Below are positions 45,284 to 53,544 of a stretch of DNA of 64,000 bases, piece by piece. Source of the stretch: Bradyrhizobium sp. 186 (GTDB taxonomy: Bacteria; Pseudomonadota; Alphaproteobacteria; Rhizobiales; Xanthobacteraceae); NCBI RefSeq assembly GCF_023101685.1, contig NZ_CP082164.1:5828001-5892000 (forward strand), read 5' to 3'. The notes below the pieces were generated by a model. That model had not been told where the DNA came from. It searched no databases and saw only the letters and a program-made list of their open reading frames with translations. The position numbers were made by a program, and so were the translations under genes. Each line of letters starts with the position of its first letter. The stretch's first letter is position 1.

Positions 45284-45299
45284 ACTAAACTATTTTAGT
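45284..45299. promoter_or_regulatory. Palindrome upstream of the hydrolase gene
   Basis: ACTAAA-CTAT-TTTAGT is a perfect 6-4-6 inverted repeat 38 bases before the hydrolase start. Its minus strand contains AAAATAGTTTA, shared with 43400-43410 by the MarR gene. A candidate operator; the rest of 45247-45496 shows no gene. Confidence 0.5.
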
Positions 45300-45496
45300 T
45301 CGCCAACCAAGCTGGCGTGCGTCGAATGAGACCCGTTCGGGATCACCATCGCTTGAACGTATGGATCATGTCGCATGCGTGACATTCCATTTTGTCATGA
45401 GGGGACGAACGCGCGCGAGAGATGCCGTATAATTAAAGACGCGCCTCTTGCCATGATGGATGTCATACTTATATCCGCGCGCGTTCGTTGACAGTC

Positions 45497-46468
45497 TCAT
45501 CCGAGTCGCCAGCCGACCTCCTGCGTAAAACTTTCGTAGAAGGCGCGGTCATAGGCCTGTTCGGGTGTCGCACGGACGCGCTCGTCGAGTCGCCTGGCGT
45601 CCTCGCCAACCAGAATGCGCCATTGCTCGGCCTTCACGCCGTCGAGAATGATCTTCGCGGCCTGCGCAGCCGTCGTCGGCGCGTCTTCGAGAAAGCTGCG
45701 GGCGCGCTCGGCGAAGACCGCCTGGATATCGTCGTCCGACATTTTGTCAGCATCTGGCACGCCGGCCGCGACCATGCGCTTCCGGGTCAGCGTGACCTCG
45801 TCGGCGTTGAGCCGATCGGAGCCGTCACTGCTCTGCACCTTGCGCGAATTGGAGACGATCGAGGTGCCGATGTGGCCGGGCATGACCACCGAGCATTTGA
45901 CGTGCGGCGCATGCAGGCGGAGATCATTGATCAGCGCTTCGGTAAATCCTTTCACCGCGAACTTCGCCGAGCTGTAGGCAGTGTGCGACTGGTTCATGCC
46001 GATCGAAGCCCAGAACCCGTTGACGCTCGCGGTGTTGACGATATGGGCCTCGTCCGCCGCAACCAGCATCGGCAGGAAGGTGCGCACGCCGAGATAGACC
46101 CCGCCCCAGCAGATGTTGAAGGTGCGCTCCCACTGCTCGCGCGTGTTGGTGAACAGGCTGCCGCCGCCACCGATGCCGGCGTTGTTGAACAAAAGATGGA
46201 TCCTGTCCGTCTTCTGCTGCTCGGCGAGCTCGTCGCGAAAGCGCTTGAGATGATCCTCGATCGAGACGTCCGCGACATGGGTCGTGACGCGCAGGCCCTG
46301 CGGCAGCTTCTCGACCTCGCAGAGCCGCTTGGTCTCCGCCATCGCGGCCTCCGAGACGTCGCACATCGCGACATTGCAGCCCTCGGCAACGAGTTGCCGC
46401 GCGAGCTCGCGCCCCATCCCCGTGCCGCCGCCGGTGATGACGGCGATCTTTCCTGCAAAATCCTTCAT
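45497..46468 (-). CDS. Short-chain dehydrogenase/reductase (SDR)
   Basis: 323 residues, classical SDR. The cofactor motif TGGGTGMG is at 12-19, NNAGIGGG near 90, and the catalytic Ser and YSSAK (Tyr/Lys) near 155-163. An acidic residue after beta-2 (CDVSE) favours NAD(H). The C-terminus is about 60 residues longer than the minimal SDR. Substrate unknown. The 147 bases between it and the upstream DapA-family pseudogene (same strand) leave their cotranscription uncertain. Confidence 0.9.
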   Translation of the reverse strand: MKDFAGKIAVITGGGTGMGRELARQLVAEGCNVAMCDVSEAAMAETKRLCEVEKLPQGLRVTTHVADVSIEDHLKRFRDELAEQQKTDRIHLLFNNAGIGGGGSLFTNTREQWERTFNICWGGVYLGVRTFLPMLVAADEAHIVNTASVNGFWASIGMNQSHTAYSSAKFAVKGFTEALINDLRLHAPHVKCSVVMPGHIGTSIVSNSRKVQSSDGSDRLNADEVTLTRKRMVAAGVPDADKMSDDDIQAVFAERARSFLEDAPTTAAQAAKIILDGVKAEQWRILVGEDARRLDERVRATPEQAYDRAFYESFTQEVGWRLG

Positions 46469-46615
46469 GGGACTTCAGCCCCCTCCCCTTGCCGGTATGT
46501 TTCTTCGTCGGTGCGCACCGCGTGCCGGCCGCGCGCAAAATGTAGCAGCGCCGCATCCGCAGGTAAAAGCGGATCGGCGCTGCTATCCTCGACATCGATT
46601 ATTTCGGCTGACGGA

Positions 46616-47526
46616 CTATTCCGCCGCTTCGACGTGCTGCCCGTCCAGGGCGCCGAGCACCTCAAGCGCCTTGCGGACTGCGGCCTGCTGCGCGGGCGAG
46701 GCCTCCGGCATCGGTGCGCGCGGCCAGGTTTTCGGCAGACCCTGGAGCGTCTGCGCATAGCGCGTGCAGGCCGGCAGATTGTCGGCGATGATCGCGTTCC
46801 ACAGCGTCAACAGCTTCTTGTGCAGATCGAGCGCGCGCGGATGATCGCCCGCCTTCACCGCGTCCCACAGCGCGACCGAGGCATGCGGCGCCGCGGTCAG
46901 GATCGCGGCGATCGAGCCGTGGGCACCGAGCGTGTAGGACGGATACATCAGGGCATCGACTGCGCTGTAGATCAGCTTGTCGGGCGCCATCATCATGAGG
47001 TCGGCGAACAGCTTGAGGTCGCCCGCACTCTGCTTGACGCCGACGACCAGCGGCACCTCGGTCATGATCCGCGTCAACAGCGCCGGCGACAGATAAGACC
47101 ACGGCACGACGTTGTAGATGATGATGGGCATGCCGGTCTCGTCGGCCATGGCGCGGAAATGCGCCACCATCGCCTCGTCGTCCGGCTTGAACAGATAATG
47201 CACCGGCGTGACCTGGAGCGCTGCGACATTCATGTCGCGCACCAGCCTGCCGCGGCGGATCGCATCGCGCGTGGAGTCCACGATGATACCGGCGCGATCA
47301 CGGGGATGCGACCTTTCACCGCCTCCACCGTCGCCGCCATCAGGTCGCGATATTCCTCGTGGTCGAGCGTATGCCCCTCACCGGTCGAGCCGCCGGCCGC
47401 AACGCCGTGAGCGCCGGCGCCGATCATCCAGTCGACCTGGGGCGCCACGAGCTTGTAGTCGATCTCGCCGTCTTTCCGGAACGGCGTCGTCATCGGCGGG
47501 ATCACGCCGGTCGGTCGCACCTTCAT
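46616..47526 (-). pseudogene. Dihydrodipicolinate synthase (DapA)-family gene, frameshifted
   Basis: The N-terminal part starts MKVRPTGVIPPMTTPF (ATG 47526 after GAGGGCAG) and has GSTGEGHTLDHEEY. The rest, in another frame, has the aldolase Tyr in IIIYNVVPWS and the Schiff-base Lys in VVGVKQSAGDL. The frame changes at about 47291-47296, where GATCGCGCCGG should read GATCGCCGG to give VIAGIIVDST: a GC dinucleotide appears duplicated (+2). Total length 911 bases fits one intact aldolase of about 302 residues. Either a recent pseudogene or a sequencing error; all else is well conserved. Confidence 0.82.
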
Positions 47527-47841
47527 GTTCTGCCCTCGCGTTTCCATATCCCTTGTGGCGGCTCCGCTCTTTTGGCGGGTATCCACAGCCTGTGAGCCTA
47601 CCGGCTGCGAGGGGCTTGTGAAGGGCCGCTGGCGCGGCGCTGCCCTCACAATCGGTCATTCCCGCCGGTTCCCCGTATTTGCCCGGCTTCGGGTTAAGGG
47701 GAATTTTTTACAATCCGAATCGTCGAATGGGATCCGGACGCTGGGTCGAGTCGGCCAGGCCAGCGTGTTGTTTCCGTCACAGGCTCTGGCACTCCGCTTG
47801 CATCCTCTTCGTGGTCAGAAACTACCGATGAGGTGACAGGA
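47527..47841. other. Intergenic stretch without recognised gene
   Basis: 315 bases between the DapA-family pseudogene and the small exported protein. It should hold both divergent promoters; no palindrome, repeat of the dispersed family, or coding frame with a credible start was found. Confidence 0.4.
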
Positions 47842-48081
47842 ATGTTCGTGACCGTCGTTGCCGTGCTCTGCCGGCTTAGCGCAGCTAGCTCAGGCAGTTG
47901 CATCGAGGAAATCGTGACCGACAGCAACATGACGCCCGAGATTTCGATGATGCAGTGCGCGGTCGGCGCACAGGCTCCACTTGCGAAATGGATGGGCGAG
48001 CATCCGATCTATCACGCCAATTGGCGCCTCGATCGCTACAAATGCGTGCCGGGTCACTACGAGATCAAGGGCCACGCCTAA
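47842..48081 (+). CDS. Small exported Cys-containing protein of unknown function
   Basis: 79 residues. A short hydrophobic N-terminus (MFVTVVAVLCRLSAASSG) resembles a weak signal peptide; the mature part has three Cys (SCIEEI, MMQCAVG, YKCVPGHY), and two could form a disulfide. AGGTGACAGGA precedes ATG 47842. Sequence style (WMGEHPIYHANWRLDRYKC) is that of small conserved alphaproteobacterial periplasmic proteins, but I cannot name the family. Confidence 0.6.
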   Translation: MFVTVVAVLCRLSAASSGSCIEEIVTDSNMTPEISMMQCAVGAQAPLAKWMGEHPIYHANWRLDRYKCVPGHYEIKGHA

Positions 48082-48203
48082 GGCCCAGCAAAACGACGCT
48101 ATCGAGGAAACGCCCCGGGGGCCGCCCTTTCCCTCCGCGCGGGCTGCACAGCGCCAGATCCCCATGAGGCGGCGCGCTTTGTGACCACGATCACACCCTC
48201 CCC

Positions 48204-49178
48204 TTAAGCCACCGCCCGCAGGATGATCGCACGCGCCTGTCGCCCTTCCGGCGTCGGCATCAGCGCATAATTGTGCGGCTGGTCACGCAAGAGATGCAGC
48301 TCGACCGGCACGCCCGCGCCCCTCGCCCGCGCGGCGAGATCGACGCTGTCGGGATAGAGCAGATCGCGCGTCCCTGCGAAGATGAGCATCGGCGGCAGCG
48401 AACGGAAGGCACCATTCAACGGGCTGACGAAGGGATGGCCGACATCGAGCTCGCCGGCATAGAGCCGCCCTGCTTCGATGATCCCCGGAATGTCCTGGAT
48501 GGGATCGCGCGCCGCGATCGCCACCTGCTCCGGGTGGCTGATCGACGCGTCCGCCGCCGGCGAGATCAACACCAGCCGGCCTGGCTGCCGGTGTCCGCGA
48601 TCGCGCAGCCACTGGCATGCGGCAAGCGCCAGTCCAGCGCCGGCCGAATTGCCGACCACCGTGACCTGTGCCGATCCTGCGTCCTCCAGCAGCATCCGCA
48701 ACAGCTCGGCCGTCGCCGGCACGACGTCTTTCGCGGTGGCCGCGGGCGCGAGCGGATAGATCGGCACGACGCACACAACACGCGCCTCGCGCGTCATCCG
48801 GCCAACGAGGCGCCAATGCGCAGGCACGATCTCGTTGATAAAGCCGCCGCCATGCAGGAACATCACGTAGTTGCGGCCCTCGTGGCCCGAAGACGGCGCC
48901 GTATAGTAGACCGGCCATCCTCCCATCTTCGTCAACGTTACCTCGACGCCGCGCCCCAGACCCGTCGGCTCATGCGAGGCCGGCCGCAATGCGAGCTTGC
49001 GCACATGCGCCTGCACGGCCTCGGCCGATGCCAGCTGCTGCTTGAACGGAAGCAGGCTCAGCAGCGCGTTGAAGCAATGGCTCTGCAAGCTCGGCGCCGG
49101 ATCGCGCGGCGGCGGCGCATCCAGCACGCGGCCGCCCGGGCAGAACTGCAAGGCCGACACGATCTTTGCAACGCTCAT
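48204..49178 (-). CDS. HSL-family alpha/beta hydrolase (esterase/lipase)
   Basis: 324 residues. The hormone-sensitive-lipase family oxyanion motif HGGGF is near residue 100, the nucleophile elbow GNSAGAG near 170, the Asp in TRDLLYPD and the His in DQPHNYALM, giving a complete triad. It hydrolyses a short-chain ester. ATG 49178 follows GGGGATG. Divergent from the TetR gene, which likely represses it. Confidence 0.9.
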   Translation of the reverse strand: MSVAKIVSALQFCPGGRVLDAPPPRDPAPSLQSHCFNALLSLLPFKQQLASAEAVQAHVRKLALRPASHEPTGLGRGVEVTLTKMGGWPVYYTAPSSGHEGRNYVMFLHGGGFINEIVPAHWRLVGRMTREARVVCVVPIYPLAPAATAKDVVPATAELLRMLLEDAGSAQVTVVGNSAGAGLALAACQWLRDRGHRQPGRLVLISPAADASISHPEQVAIAARDPIQDIPGIIEAGRLYAGELDVGHPFVSPLNGAFRSLPPMLIFAGTRDLLYPDSVDLAARARGAGVPVELHLLRDQPHNYALMPTPEGRQARAIILRAVA

Positions 49179-49300
49179 GGTCACATCCCCATCTGGCTTT
49201 GATCCGCGTGGCGACAAGACGCTTGCCCATCCGCCGCCACTTGCGGATATAATGCGAGCGATCGCTCGCTTTTTCTACTCGCATTCGAAAGCGCCAGGGC

Positions 49301-49924
49301 ATGGCACGCAAGCCGCCGACAAAACCCCGGAAAAATGCCTCGCAGGAGCGGTCGCGCGCGACCGTCGATGCGCTGGTCGAGGCAACCGCTCGCATTCTGG
49401 TCCGGGAAGGCTTTGAGAAGGCCAGCACCAACCGCATCGCCGAGGTCGCCGGCGTCAGCGTCGGCTCGCTCTACCAGTATTTTCCAAGCAAGGAGGCGCT
49501 CGTCGCCGCCGTGATCGACCGCCACAACCAGGAGATCATGCAGATCGTCCGCGCCGCGCTCGCTGAAGTCACCGACATGCCGATCGACAAAGCGGTGCGC
49601 CGCCTCGTGACCGTCGCAATCGAGGCCCACCGCATCGACCCGAAACTGCACCGCGTGCTCGCCGAGCAGATCCCGCGCACGGGACAGCTCGCCGACGTCG
49701 AAGCCTTCAACCGCGAGGTCCACACCCTCGTGCGCGCCTATCTCGAAAGCCGCCGCGATGAAATTCGCAAGATCGATTTAGGGCTTGCGGCCTTTGTGTG
49801 CGTCAGCTCGATCGAGGCGGTGGCGCATAATGCGGTTCTGAATCACGCCGACATGATGTCGGACAAGATGATCAGAGCGCTCATTGATGAGACGACGCGG
49901 CTTGTGGTCGGGTATTTGCGGTAG
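49301..49924 (+). CDS. TetR/AcrR family transcriptional regulator
   Basis: 207 residues. The N-terminal helix-turn-helix has VDALVEATARILVREGFEKASTNRIAEVAGVSVGSLYQYFPSKEAL. The C-terminal ligand domain ends in EAVAHNAVLNHADMMSDK, like AefR-type regulators. It is divergent from the esterase gene with 122 bases between starts, a normal autoregulated repressor layout. Confidence 0.92.
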   Translation: MARKPPTKPRKNASQERSRATVDALVEATARILVREGFEKASTNRIAEVAGVSVGSLYQYFPSKEALVAAVIDRHNQEIMQIVRAALAEVTDMPIDKAVRRLVTVAIEAHRIDPKLHRVLAEQIPRTGQLADVEAFNREVHTLVRAYLESRRDEIRKIDLGLAAFVCVSSIEAVAHNAVLNHADMMSDKMIRALIDETTRLVVGYLR

Positions 49925-49979
49925 CGCCGTGTAAACCGAGCTGAGATCGAACCTTGTCCCGCCCCCGTTCAGTGCTTGA

Positions 49980-52892
49980 CTATTGCACTCCACCCTCGCC
50001 GACCACCACGAATGGACCCCAGTAGCCGGGGTAGACGGCTTCCGCCGCTGTCGGATTGTCGAGGAAGCTTAGCATCGCCGCGCGCATGGCTCCCGCGCGG
50101 CCCAATTCAGGGTGCTCCCTCAGCAGATTGAAGGCCGTTGTCGTAAGACGGGTCGTGGCGGCGGACTCGACCGGCCAGTGCGACACCAGCAATGCCCGCG
50201 CGCCCGCATACAGAAACGACCGGGCTAGCCCCGACAATGCCTCCGCCCCCGGTTTGTCACCCGCGATCGTGTTGCAGGCCGACAGCACCACCCAATCGGC
50301 ATTTAGCTTGAGCTGGGCCACCTCGCTTGAGGTGAGAAGTCCATCGTCCAGTTCAGACGGCAGCTTGGGAATGGTAAGCGCGAGTGAGGGTTCGGCCAGA
50401 CCTTTCACATCCCCCGCGACCAGGCCGTGCGTGGCAAAATACACGATCCTGAACTCTGACAGATTCATTGTCTTGACCAGCTTTTCGCTGGCCTCGTTAC
50501 GCAGGTGGACATCGGTCCTCGACACATTGAGCGTGTCGGCGATGGCGTTGAGCTCGTCCGCGGTATCTTCGAGACGCGGCAAGGCAGCCGCCAGCTTGGC
50601 CTTGTCAACGCCCGCCCCGCTCCAGAACGACGTGTAGGGGAGCGCCACCGACCGCGAAGCCATGCGCGATGGCGACGATGGCTGTTCGGGACCGAAAACC
50701 GGGTCTCCGAACCCGACCATCGTCTTGGCGGCTGGAGAGCGGAGGCCGGCGGACCGGAGTGCCTTGAGGCCGGACACCGATGGAAGAACGCTCGTCGCGT
50801 TCCTCTTCATGAGCCACGGTGCGTTCTTGTAGGCCGCCAAATCCTGCCGCGACGACGGAAGCGCGGAGGGCGCCTCGGTGAGCAGCAGGTGCATGGGAAG
50901 CGCGCTGAGCACGCCGCTCTGGACCAGGATCCAATGCGGCTTGTCCTTGATGGTCTCGTCGATCGCGCCGAAGAGATCGCTAAACAGCTTGTATGCCAGC
51001 GTCAGGTCGAACACGTCGGGACTGTCGATTTCCAGTCCCTTGCGGAATCTGGCCACGCTTCGTGTGGCGGCAGCCAGGTTGAATGGGATGCTTTTCCAAA
51101 CGATCTTGTTCCTGGTCGCGGCGAAGACATAGCCCTTGTCATCACCGAGGAACCAAAAGACCATGGCTTCGTCATTGGAGAGGAGACGTTGGGTCTCTTC
51201 GGCCTTGACTACGACGGTCGAGGTTAGCTCGGTGTAGGACGGCGACTTGTCCGCAATCCCGCCCTTGACCTTGTTGAACTCTGCCGTCTTCGCCGCCAGC
51301 GCTTGTTTCTGTTGTGTAATGAGCGAGGCATTGCGTTCCGCCTCGGGTCTGGCCAGGGCGTCCGAAAGCTGCTTGTTGAGCGCCTCCACCTCACGCCGGA
51401 GGTCCTGCTCACTGCGAACAAGGCCGGCAAGCTCCGGTGAACTGGCGGCCGCTCTCTGCCCCAGGAGTTGCAGCGCGGCAGCGGTCGTGGAACGAAGCGG
51501 TAGCTGCGCCGTCTCAAAGGCTTCAGCGGACAACTGCACGGTGTCGCTGCCAACGCTTCCACCAAGCCCCTGCTCAAGCAACGCAAGGTGTTGCCCAACC
51601 TCTTCGGAAAGCGCGCTCTCGGAGACATACTCGAGCAGTCGACGGCGGATTTCCAGCGATCGTCTCGAGCGCTCGACCGCATCGGCGAGGTCGCCCCGCT
51701 TCAGCGACGCGCCAGCCATGACTGCGTAGCTCTCGGCGACTAACAACTCGCGATCTGTGCCCGGCGACTTGATGGTTTCCAGGCACTGTCCGCCGTATTT
51801 CTCGGCCTGCGAATATTTCCCTGCGGCAAGCGCGATTTTCGCGAGCGCCAGGAGCGGATCACAGCGAACGATAGAGGAAGTTCCAAAGGCCTGCTCGAAG
51901 AGGTCCAGCGCCCGCAGATACTCCTTCTGCGCCGCATTCACGTCGCCTCGCGACTTCTCAAGATTTCCCATGCCAAATGAAGCTCGCGCCTTACCGGCGG
52001 GATCACCCGTGAGCTGAGCGGCGCGGCGGAAAAGAGGAACAGCCTTTTCGAATTGCCGTTGCTCGACGTAGACAACGGCAAGATTTTGCAGAGGATGGGC
52101 CAGCTCGGGATGATTGGGCCCCTTGACCGCCTCGTCGATGGCAAGGGCGCGCTCGAGCAGCGTCCTGGCCTCCTCGTATCGCTCCTCTGCCATGAACAGC
52201 ACGCCAAGGTTGTTCATGAGCGACGAGACCAGACGATCATTTCGACCGCGGACGGTTTCGTTGGCAGCCAGACTGGTTTGCGGATTGTAGCTGTTCGGCC
52301 GGATCTTCGACACTGAGTTGAGGATTGACAATCCCGAGTTGTACGCGTCCTCCGCCTCTTTCCAGCGTGCAAGATTCTTATATACGTTGCCGAGGTTGGA
52401 GTACGCTTGCGCCAACGCCCAATTCTTGAAATCCTCCCCATCGGTCGTTCGACCAAACAGGTCGAAGGATCGGAGATGAAATTTGAGTGCCTCCTCGTAA
52501 GAGCCTGTCACATTTAGAGTATTGCCGAGATTCATCAGAACTTCGGCAATCGTCGGATTGTCCCGGCCGAATGCCTGTTCCGCGTTCCTGACCGCGCTGC
52601 GTGACAACTCTTCGGATTTTGCATAGTCGCCAATCCTGAAGTACGCCCGAGCCATGTTGTCCTCAGCCACAGCGCGAATGCCGGTCGCGGGGAATTTCTT
52701 GTTCGCGCGGGGCAATCCCACAGCTTGCCACTTCCTCGCCAGTTCAATGGCCTCAGTGTACTTCCCCGCGGCCATCGCCTCTTGATAGAGGCGCAGCAGT
52801 CGCTGCATATCGTTTTCGGCGGCCGTGAGAGGGAGGCACGAAAGCACGGACAGGACCAGGGCGATGAGCCCCAGCGACAAAAGACGGCGCAT
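49980..52892 (-). CDS. Exported TPR-CHAT protein (caspase-like protease domain)
   Basis: 970 residues. A signal peptide (MRRLLSLGLIALVLSVLSCLP) is followed by many TPR units (about 25-470; e.g. RSAVRNAEQAFGRDNPTIAEVLMNLGNTL and YEEARTLLERALAIDEAV), a coiled-coil stretch with LRREVEALNKQLSDALARPE, and a C-terminal CHAT domain (about 650-970). Both catalytic residues are present: His822 in VYFATHGLVAGD and Cys873 in VVLSACNTIAGD. CHAT domains are caspase-like cysteine proteases; TPRs usually recognise a partner or substrate. ATG 52892 is chosen over a longer open frame because it starts the signal peptide. Substrate unknown. Confidence 0.9.
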   Translation of the reverse strand: MRRLLSLGLIALVLSVLSCLPLTAAENDMQRLLRLYQEAMAAGKYTEAIELARKWQAVGLPRANKKFPATGIRAVAEDNMARAYFRIGDYAKSEELSRSAVRNAEQAFGRDNPTIAEVLMNLGNTLNVTGSYEEALKFHLRSFDLFGRTTDGEDFKNWALAQAYSNLGNVYKNLARWKEAEDAYNSGLSILNSVSKIRPNSYNPQTSLAANETVRGRNDRLVSSLMNNLGVLFMAEERYEEARTLLERALAIDEAVKGPNHPELAHPLQNLAVVYVEQRQFEKAVPLFRRAAQLTGDPAGKARASFGMGNLEKSRGDVNAAQKEYLRALDLFEQAFGTSSIVRCDPLLALAKIALAAGKYSQAEKYGGQCLETIKSPGTDRELLVAESYAVMAGASLKRGDLADAVERSRRSLEIRRRLLEYVSESALSEEVGQHLALLEQGLGGSVGSDTVQLSAEAFETAQLPLRSTTAAALQLLGQRAAASSPELAGLVRSEQDLRREVEALNKQLSDALARPEAERNASLITQQKQALAAKTAEFNKVKGGIADKSPSYTELTSTVVVKAEETQRLLSNDEAMVFWFLGDDKGYVFAATRNKIVWKSIPFNLAAATRSVARFRKGLEIDSPDVFDLTLAYKLFSDLFGAIDETIKDKPHWILVQSGVLSALPMHLLLTEAPSALPSSRQDLAAYKNAPWLMKRNATSVLPSVSGLKALRSAGLRSPAAKTMVGFGDPVFGPEQPSSPSRMASRSVALPYTSFWSGAGVDKAKLAAALPRLEDTADELNAIADTLNVSRTDVHLRNEASEKLVKTMNLSEFRIVYFATHGLVAGDVKGLAEPSLALTIPKLPSELDDGLLTSSEVAQLKLNADWVVLSACNTIAGDKPGAEALSGLARSFLYAGARALLVSHWPVESAATTRLTTTAFNLLREHPELGRAGAMRAAMLSFLDNPTAAEAVYPGYWGPFVVVGEGGVQ

Positions 52893-53318
52893 ATTTCTCA
52901 ACCCAAAAAAGCGATTATGAATCAGCAGACAATACGCGGAAGGCCCGACTCGGCCAATTGATGCCGCAGGGGCGATGACGCCGCCAACGTCACGGGGATC
53001 CCCACGTCCTGCGATGATGACATCGTGCCGCTGATTTGCCCGACGCGTCAAACGGTTTCGGAAAATACGCAAACATCGCCCCGCCCGTCGTCGGCTACTG
53101 TGCATGGGGTTGTTTTCGATATTTTTGTTGTCCGGTCCCGGAAGCCTCAGGCCGAACCTCGTCTCATTATGCTCTGGTATATCGGCCGGCCATCTGGGCG
53201 TCGCTCGGATACAGTCGAGCCGTACGGGCAATGCGTCCCCAGCCATGACGGGATCAACGGGCACGCCCAAGGAGCTCCCGCACCGACGATCGGTCCGCCC
53301 GACAGATGAGTTGAAAAA
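52893..53318. other. Intergenic stretch upstream of the CHAT gene
   Basis: 426 bases. The minus-strand frame stays open but has no credible start or family similarity, so it is treated as leader and spacer. No repeats of the dispersed family were seen. Confidence 0.4.
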
Positions 53319-53365
53319 TGGTCGGAGCGAGAGGATTTGAACCTCCGACCCCTAGTCTCCCAGGC
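53319..53365 (-). pseudogene. tRNA-Pro 3' fragment (attachment-site remnant)
   Basis: Read on the minus strand this is the anticodon loop CTGGGAG (anticodon GGG), variable loop, T-arm GGAGG-TTCAAAT-CCTCT and acceptor 3' side CGCTCCG-A-CCA of a proline tRNA. The 5' half (D-arm and acceptor 5' strand) is missing: the sequence right of 53365 is unrelated. With an integrase gene starting 180 bases away, it is best read as the displaced tRNA end left by site-specific integration. Confidence 0.85.
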
Positions 53366-53544
53366 GAAATATTGAGAACGTTTGCAGAACAACGAGAGAC
53401 GTGGTAGGATCCTCTTCTAGAGTAAATCCAACCACTTACCATCCCTCAACGTCTCATGACGCACCACCCTATCCCGACAATTCCTTGCCCCAGGGCAAGG
53501 AATTCTGCGCGAGACTAGGGCGGCAATTTAAGCAACGTTCACAG

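Noticed and set aside
45488..47410. 640-codon plus-strand frame opposite the SDR and aldolase genes
   Set aside because: Crosses two clear minus-strand genes and has no recognisable domain.
52893..53270. N-terminal extension of the CHAT protein by 126 codons
   Set aside because: The extension is Arg/Pro-rich without family sequence, and the ATG at 52892 starts a clean signal peptide.
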